From NCBI RefSeq assembly GCF_022682495.2, contig NC_071388.1, positions 27,636,139 through 27,700,138 on the forward strand: a stretch of DNA of 64,000 bases, read 5' to 3'. Positions within the stretch are counted from its first letter, which is position 1; the number at the start of each line of letters is the position of its first letter. Made by a program: the position numbers and the translations under genes. Positions 57,455 to 64,000 of this stretch are shown piece after piece. The DNA is from Desmodus rotundus. Lineage: Eukaryota; Chordata; Mammalia; Chiroptera; Phyllostomidae. The notes beneath the pieces are model-generated. The model was not told where the DNA came from, searched no databases, and saw only the letters and a list, made by a program, of their open reading frames with translations.

Positions 57455-59890
57455 CATTTTTCTTGACACTAGTAGTGTTCAAGGGCATTCCTAGTAGAAA
57501 GCACAACTTGGATAGAAGAAATGAGGTGGAATTTTAAAAACTTAAAAGAATTGATAGGTAGGCCCATTGGACTGCAGGGAGTTGGATCTTCCCTATGTTT
57601 CAAGCACACAGAACTGTCGATACCATTAGGCTACCAGGAAGGAAAGGCTCAGGGTTAGATTGGTTGCAGTCCTCTTGCAGGTAAGTAGACTCTGTATTAA
57701 CCCCAGTCTGGGTGTCCTTACTACCAGTTTCTTGTCAACAGAATGTGATGCATTAACTAATAATGGGGGAGCTGGCAGCAAGTGTGGAATAATCTGACTG
57801 CTGTGATACACAGTTCAACTAAGTCATTTCGTAAAAGGAATCATGGACACATTTTAAATAAAAGTTCAATACCATTAAATCCTGACTTTAGATAAATATG
57901 TAACTAAAGCAGGAAACAAACTGAAATGGAGTAATGTGTTCACCAGAGAATTATTGGGGAACATAATTTCCAAAAGTGTGATGGAAGCGTTGGTCTGCTG
58001 GAAAAACAGGAAGAAGATATTTCAGAGATCTTATTTAAAAAGATATAGATTAAGTACAGGGAATATTAGAAAATATGTGACAATTGATATGCAATAAAAT
58101 ACAATAGGAGTAAACTTTTTTTACTACTTTAATTTTTTCAACAAGAGCCCCTTGAGATACTTTTTTTTTTACTGTCCACTCATTTCAAAGATGAAAAACA
58201 AGGTTGTCCAAAAATGCAGTTATTTGCAGGAGGTCAAACAGTAAATTAGTTTAGATTCATGGAAAGAATCTGAGAACCTAACCCTCTGTATATTTTTGAT
58301 ATCATAGCTTCGTTTCTGTTGTATATCATATACCTTGTTATTGCGAAGAAAAACTAAAGATGGCAACATCTTTACTAAACTATTGCAGTATATTCTTAAA
58401 CCTCACTTGCAAATTGGCATAGTTAGTAATATCAGAGACTGCTATAATTTTTAATGGTAAGAATATTCAGTTAAACAAGAACAGCTCTAAAAAGAAGTGC
58501 TGTATTTTTATTTAAAATAGATTTTTACTTTATTCTAGAACATCAAGTATTTCACTGTGAGCATGGTATGCAGTCTGAAGTTTCAAGGAGCTTTTTTTTT
58601 TCCTTAAGGAAAAAGAAAAACATATATATTAAAACAAGCAAATTGGAAAATGTTATTCTGAAAGTAAAGTGACTCCTCCCCTACAGTTTATTGTCTTCAG
58701 TCCAATTCCCAAATGCCACCGATACTCACACGACTTTAATACATTAGCTCTGTAACTGATAACACCTTTTCAGAAGTGATGTCTCTAGTTTTTATGTCAT
58801 TATTTCACTTACTGCCTTATACTGATCTTGGTGATTCCACTCATATATTTCTATCACCAGGATTCCCAAATAATATATTTTTCCCTTAAACATAGCTTCT
58901 GAACAGTAAAATTTTCTCTATATCTTGAATAAGTCAAGCTTTATCTTGAAGGTTTTCTATAAATTTTAAAACTTAAGGCTCTTGGAAATTCTATTACAGA
59001 AGAGAACTTCCTGCAGAAACATGGTTTGTTTTTTTTTTTTTTGATAAAGGAAGTATCTGATAATTGTGCAATGTCCTGAGTTTTATGTTAATCAAAATTA
59101 GATGTGTAACCATATTTTCTAGACACTCTTGTTATTTGTCAGAATGCCTTAAGTCTTGGTTGCAAAAGTTTGGTAACTTTCAGTTTTGTATAAAAGTTCC
59201 AGGTTTAGGTACATAGCCTTTGTAAGTATTTAAAAATAAATTTTCACCCTCAGTGAGGTTAGCAGGTCCCGTATAATAGTAATTTACTTAATTGAAATAA
59301 GGCTCAATAAATTGACTCCTACATGACAGGTTTTTTGTTTTGTTTTTAACTTAAAAATGTCATTGTCTTAGCTAAGGACTCTGACAATATTCAACCAAAA
59401 ATATACAATGTGCCTATTTTCTTTGATAATTTTCCCAACATATGAATCCTTTAAATACAGAAAGTAATTTATATCTTATGGAAAATATTTTATATAATAA
59501 ATTTAATGTAATTTTATTTGAAAGCATTGATATTTAAAAACAATTGGGTGAAAATATTGTGTTCTCTAACATTAGTTGAAAAATCTATATGGTGAGAAGG
59601 CTAAGACTGACCAGGAACAAGTATCATTTTGTAAGCTATGCAAATAAAAATGTATCTCTTGAGCAGTATAAACATGACCTTAAATATTATTGGTTTCCCC
59701 TTGCTCAGATACTCCTAAAAAATACCTGATCAAATGTTATTTAGGGCTGAATATTATTTCTGAGGTTTTAAAAAAATCAAAAGAATACCGAAAATGAGCT
59801 ATCACAGCAGATTTAACCATATACAATAAGTAAACACTCAAATATGTGCATCAACAAAATAAATACATTAGACTTACATACTTCAAGATT
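57455..59890. other. Mostly unassigned AT-rich DNA
   Basis: Apart from the MIR-like block at 58160-58290 nothing is recognised. T-runs of about 10 to 15 occur near 58161, 58592 and 59028-59042. Confidence 0.5.
58160..58290 (-). repeat. MIR SINE fragment, antisense
   Basis: 'TCAAAGATGAAAAACAAGGT', 'TATTTGCAGGAGGTCAAACA' and 'GTAAATTAGTTTAGATTCAT' follow antisense MIR order. Confidence 0.5.
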
Positions 59891-59897
59891 CTGATAT

Positions 59898-60309
59898 TGT
59901 TACTGGGGAGAGAGACCTGAGTCAGGGGCCCCCTTTCCCTTGAGCTTGTTCCTTGGTTCTTGTGTGGCTCACAACACACAAATTCACGTGAGAGACAAAC
60001 AGGTACAGCTATAAAGGCTTTCTTCCTCAGTTAGTAAAGGCTCTTTGTCTTAGTGAAATTGTTACAGAGGTTCCTTTTTCTAGTACAGAGTCTCAAGGAG
60101 TCCTTTCCTCCTGTGCTGTCTTTGCTTGCTTGTGATATTTGGAACACCTGTCGATCTTATTGGACCACGCTGAGAACTGCTGAGTTAATTGGTGAGAGAC
60201 ATGACTTCCTTTTCTTTCCAGCCTCCTGTTTTAAGTTCTTTGTTAGATTGTAATGGTGGGGCCCTGCTTTCTTTTCCCTCAAGCCACTCATTTCTAGTTG
60301 CTACCTACA
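59898..60309 (-). mobile_element. Second copy of the 54.9-kb LTR, internally deleted
   Basis: Starts TGTTACTGGGGAGAGAGACC and shares with 54896-55655 the words 'GAGACCTGAGTCA', 'GAGAGACAAACA', 'TCTTTGTCTTAG', 'AATTGTTACAG', 'GAGTTAATTGGTGAGA' and 'TTAAGTTCTTTGTTAGA'. About 290 bases matching 54995-55285, which hold the TATA-like and polyadenylation signals, are missing, as is part of the U3 repeat. It has the same direction as the first copy. No flanking TSD was found. Frames inside (60053-60253, 60189-60452) are artefacts. Confidence 0.85.
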
Positions 60310-60504
60310 GTGACAGTATTATCTGCAACTTTCTTTTCACAGAACAATTATTGAAGTCCTTTGCCCCTTGTGAATATATTAGTGTCTTAGCCTTAGTTTT
60401 TTTCCATTCACTTCTGATATCCCAATGTAATACGAAACTTCTAAACAAGTGACCTAGTACTTCTGTATTTTGTCTGGTGTGTGCTAACTTCTGGTTCTCT
60501 CACA

Positions 60505-60604
60505 CATTCCGTCAATAGCTATCACTTATGTGCCAGTCACTGCTCCAGTGAGTGGGAATCCGGTAGTAAACAAAATAGGTCAAATTCCTGTTTGTACATC
60601 ACTT
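60505..60604 (-). mobile_element. L2 LINE fragment, antisense, left of MIR
   Basis: 'TATGTGCCAGTCACTGCTCC', 'GGGAATCCGGTAGTAAACAA' and 'AATAGGTCAAATTCCTG' match antisense L2 ('GTGCCAGGCACTGTTCTAGG ... GGGATACAGCAGTGAACAA'). It continues past the MIR at 60855. Confidence 0.7.
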
Positions 60605-60840
60605 ATCTAAGGATGCAAAGTGTGACAGTTGAAGCACAGATTTTGGAGCCACTTGTCGTGGATTCAAATCCCAACTCCCTTATAATTTTTAGCTCTACAG
60701 CTTATAGCAAATTACATAATCTCCTTGTGGCTTAGTTACTTCCGATAATATGGGACTAATTTTAAATCTCTTCTATGGTTAAGTGAGTTACTCTAAATAA
60801 AGTGCTTAGAACAATGTCTGGCATAGAATAACTCCCATAC
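60605..60840 (+). repeat. MIR SINE, near full length, nested in L2
   Basis: All MIR parts are visible in sense order: 'AGATTTTGGAGCCACTTG', 'TGGATTCAAATCCCAACTCC', 'CTTATAGCAAATTACATAAT', 'CTTGTGGCTTAGTTACTTCC', 'TATGGGACTAATTTTAAATC' and 'AAAGTGCTTAGAACAATGTC' with TGGCATAGAATAA. It is the clearest MIR of the window. L2 sequence lies on both sides, so this MIR inserted into an older L2. Confidence 0.88.
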
Positions 60841-60849
60841 ATATGTTAT

Positions 60850-61080
60850 TTAGGTTTTAGATATTTATAAGGAAGACAGTCTGTAAAGAAATAAAAATAT
60901 AAGCAATATACCAGGCAATAAGGTGTGACAAATGATCGGTTGCACTCCCTGATCAGGTGAAGGAGAACCATCTGCGAGAAGAGCATTCCACGCATAGGCA
61001 ACAGTGAGTTCTCAGGTTCTTGAGGGAAAGCAAAGAAGCTGAGGGCCAGCAAGCTACAGAGTAGCAGTAGGTAAGTTTGG
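60850..61080 (-). mobile_element. L2 LINE fragment, antisense, right of MIR
   Basis: 'GAAGAGCATTCCACGCATAG' with 'GCAACAGTGAG', and 'GAAGCTGAGGGCCAGCAAGC' match antisense L2 ('GGGAAGAGCATTCCAGGCAGAGGGAACAGCAAG'). The minus-strand 68-codon frame is not a gene. Confidence 0.7.
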
Positions 61081-61084
61081 TTTT

Positions 61085-61980
61085 TGTTTTATTTAATTTT
61101 AGAGACCTTGATTCAACAGCCACACATGCTCTTTACTCTTTGCTCAAACCAATCCTTGAGTACCTTGAAAGAATACCGATCAAATCCATGACCAGTGTCA
61201 TGGGTCATTATGATTCCATCTATCGTGTTTCTTGAAGTGATGAGGGTGTTACTATCTCAGGAAGAAGAGCGCAACTCCAAGGGTCAGATGGTTTGCTGAC
61301 TTCCTCATTGGGCCAAGTTTTTCAAATCAACTTGATTCCAGTTCTTAGCACTTCCAACCCTCCTTTCCCTCCCCTTTCATTGTTAGAGACCTAGGAAAGA
61401 TGGGTCAATTAATCTAGCTAATGATTTGAATGGTGCTAATGAGTCATGTCCATGCAGAGGGGTTTTAAGTAGACATAAGTATTTCATGAGGCCTTCTCAA
61501 GCACCATCTTACATATTGCTGACAAACTGATGTTCCCCAAAGAACTTTTAACTGGAATTTGAACATATTCAGTACACTTTCCTTATCCACATTATAAAGC
61601 CCAATTATAGAGTCAAAGTATTCAAAGTTTCCACAATGTGGCCACGCCATTTGTGCAAATGTGACTGTGACTACAGTCACTTTTCTAACTCAAATTGCCT
61701 ACAATTGGACATGGAGTTTTCTGAAGCCACTATGCCTTATGTGAAATCTGCACCACCATTCACCAAGTTCCTTCTGTTTAGGACTGTGCCTTATAGTATC
61801 TGCAGCTTTTCTTGGCCTCCATGTAGAGTAAGTGCCATTTTCTTCAAGAATCTGCCCCCGACCCTTACTTGTCACAAATAATGTATTTTTAAGGGCTTCA
61901 GTAACCCTAGGTACATGCTTTTTATTTGAAATGTCTTAAAAACAGAAGAACCTAGTAGTTAAAAACATAGAAATTTGAAA
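61085..61980. other. Unassigned non-coding DNA
   Basis: Somewhat less AT-rich than its neighbours, but no gene or repeat is recognised. Frames of 71 and 81 codons at 61465-61881 overlap on opposite strands and show no known motif. Confidence 0.45.
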
Positions 61981-61984
61981 TAAC

Positions 61985-62260
61985 TGATGTTTTTGTGTAT
62001 GAAATTGTCTTTTATAGCTGTTTATTTTTTATCAAGTTACTTAATATTTCTGAGCTTTATTTTTTCCCTCTGTGAGGTCTTTATCAAATGTTTTTATGCA
62101 CAACACAGTGCCTGGCATGTGTCTTGTGCTCAGAGGAATGCTATTTTTAAGATTGTGTGTTGTATATTCATATGTATCCTTTTAGAATTGCCCATACTAA
62201 ATTTTAAGCTCCATAAGGTAAAAAAAATAACTTGCCTTGTTCTTTTGTACTCCAACAATT
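61985..62260 (+). repeat. MIR fragment followed by L2-like 3' end
   Basis: 'ATCAAGTTACTTAATATTTC' with 'TGAGCTTTATTTTTTCCCTC' and 'CACAGTGCCTGGCATGTGTC' are MIR-like in sense order. 'AAATTTTAAGCTCCATAAGG' near 62200 is the L2 3' end word. The 122-codon frame at 61987-62355 crosses both and is not a gene. Confidence 0.5.
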
Positions 62261-62264
62261 GCCA

Positions 62265-64000
62265 AGTTTTAAAGCCTCATACAGAAAAAGAAAATGTAAT
62301 GTCCTTTGCTGTTTGGAATAATATATCCACAATTAGAATATCTATTTATTTTTAAGATATTTTGGCAGACAAAAAGGAGGATGTTTGGAGGTCATTTGAG
62401 ACCTGGAAGCATAAATGAAATCTCAGAAGCTGGAAATGTACCTATTGACTCTGTGAATAGAGCACATTTAATGTGATGAACGTAGCAATATATTTCTTTT
62501 TCTTTTGATGAAGGCCTCATAAAGCCTACATTTTCTATCCCTAGGAAGAAAACACTTACCAGAATACCCACACACACACACCTGTGTGTTTTCTTCTCAA
62601 ATAGATAAAATCAGCTACCATAAAAAACTATATTTTTATATTTTTATAAAATTTTACTTAAAGCTGTAAGCAGATATAAAAGTTTCTAAAATTTCAAATA
62701 AGCAAAAATAGTAATTGAATTATTTTTTAAAATATATTTAGAAAGAGAAAATTCCTTCTACCATGGTGCAAACTTTTTATAGTTTATAGTTTATACACAT
62801 CCAGTTACAAAATAGGTACAATTTCAATTGCCTTTCCTTGCCTTGTCTTAACCTAGGTCAGAGAAGAGTTTAATCTTATTGCTAGAGTTTACTTTAAATG
62901 GCTTTGTTGTAATAGGTTGAGAATGGCTTACAATCATCATCAGTTTCCATGATTACTTATCTCTCCACCTACGCTAACAATTGCAGCTCCCTTAACAGTG
63001 TAATGGAACACATCACCATGTACAGGAAACCAGCACTTCTCTAATTGAAGTATTAGAGGAAGGCAAAATACACACTTGTACTGTGAAAGAGTTTTAAGCC
63101 AAGGTTCTTGGTAGCAGACGCTCTATTAAAATAATGCAAGGTATGCAATTCGTTTCTTTTGTTCTGGAAATTTGTAATGAGTTTGAAAAACCAGATACAG
63201 CTATTTCTTGGCCACAGACATACATATTTGGAGGAAGCAATGATCCTCAAGTATCATGTTCTGTCTTGGTTCTTTATAGCACGATGAAAACATGACCTAG
63301 GCTTTGTGCCCAGGGTTTTGATGTTCTCTGACACCAAGTGAAAGTCAGCTTTTAGATTTAAAGCTAATTTATCACACTACCTCCCCCTTTGGTTTCTTTT
63401 TTGTAATTTTGTTTACTGGAATATATGCATTTTATAGGCAGGTGTTTGGGTTTATTTAAATGATGACTAACGCGTTAATATGGGTCAGTAGAATGAATGA
63501 CCAGACACTGGAGCTGGTGGCGATGGTGAAGGAAAACCGTGCCCATGCAAAGAGAGGAGGCTTAGTGCATAGTTCCTACATTTCTCATAGCTACAGTAGA
63601 TTATTTTTGCAAGATTAAGTAGATTGACATGAGACTGCAATAGACTGCATTCCCTGAAAGACCCCTTATTAGGTTGGCTTTTTGCAATTCTTTTTGTAGA
63701 AGTATTTAACCTGTACACTGTAGGGGTTGGGAGTGAGTCTTCCCAGAAGATGCCACCCTGGCATATAGATTATCTCAAAGCCAAAAACAATTAAAGCCTA
63801 ACAAACTCAAGAAGAATTTTTTTTTAACTTCTCCCTTACCTTCTAAAGAGATTTGGGTAGAAAAGCCTGCTTCAGCAAGGGAACCTTAACATATTCACTT
63901 CAGTATATTTACCTTAACACGTATGAATTAAATGTGGCAGACAGGGAGGATCCAAGCAAAAATCTGTTCCCTATGGGAACAGATCGTGTGTCTCGTTGTT
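62265..64000. other. Unassigned AT-rich DNA to the window edge
   Basis: A short (CA)n/(TG)n inverted pair lies near 62570-62590. No gene, RNA gene or repeat family is recognised. Confidence 0.5.

Noticed and set aside
54896..60309. Two same-direction LTRs of one family as the ends of a provirus
   Set aside because: L1 sequence continues directly past the first LTR at 55656 and no retroviral internal sequence lies between; the copies are also too different in length. They are independent solo LTRs.
61987..62355. 122-codon plus frame with hydrophobic stretches
   Set aside because: It crosses MIR and L2-like remnants; the hydrophobic residues come from T-rich DNA.

Overview
This window looks like nuclear DNA from a bat (Chiroptera). 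It is AT-rich, has no recognisable protein-coding gene, and is filled with layers of mammalian interspersed repeats. The diagnostic sign is six copies of a tRNA-derived SINE of the bat Ves type. They have a 'GCCCTGGCTGGTGTGGCTCAG'-like head, a Pol III B box, a pyrimidine-rich 'TTTCTCCCTCTT' tail region and an A-rich end, several with clear target-site duplications (TSDs). I see no Alu, rodent B1/B2 or carnivore SINE. The window is most simply a gene desert or the inside of a very long intron. The open reading frames present are short (up to 166 codons), and the longest ones lie in SINE, mariner, L2 or LTR sequence or in unassigned AT-rich DNA.

Layout. 1-9640: unassigned AT-rich DNA with an old L2 end, an old unassigned repeat (3345-3870), a plus-strand L1 3' region (5215-6235) and a minus-strand L1 end (about 6495-6940). 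9640-14330: two Ves SINEs, three possible retroviral LTR remnants and an old antisense L1. 14330-24660: old MLT1-like, MIR and L2 remnants, plus a shortened mariner copy (21234-21904). 24660-28770: an L1 3' end, a diverged SINE, a TA-flanked MITE (26146-26455), an old unassigned repeat, an L2 split by another repeat and carrying a 105-bp tandem duplication, and an MLT1-like LTR. 28770-35090: largely unassigned. 35090-38865: stacked L1 3' ends, including one with a short 5' inversion. 40530-42760: two Ves SINEs flanking a small exon-like open frame (41552-41732). 43000-49160: old L1, a TA/GA microsatellite beside a perfect palindrome, an L2 ORF2 relic with a decayed reverse transcriptase motif, an antisense L1 carrying a short LTR, a CpG-bearing block and a small hAT-like MITE. 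49160-64000: MIR and L2 remnants, an MLT1-like LTR, inverted L1s with a 760-bp solo LTR (54896-55655), a Ves SINE with a near-perfect 17-18 bp TSD, a second copy of that LTR (59898-60309), and a MIR nested in an L2.

Nothing here works together as a pathway or operon. The genes that can be seen are decayed transposon genes: L1 and L2 reverse transcriptase and mariner transposase. I found no CRISPR array, rRNA, free-standing tRNA, snRNA or bacterial-type feature, and no convincing undescribed biological system. The items most worth a second look are the exon-like frame at 41.6 kb, the two related LTRs at 54.9 and 59.9 kb, the LTR that replaces part of an L1 at 47.2 kb, and the two CpG-bearing blocks at 24.4 and 48.7 kb. 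Repeat family names come from recognition by eye; no library search was run.
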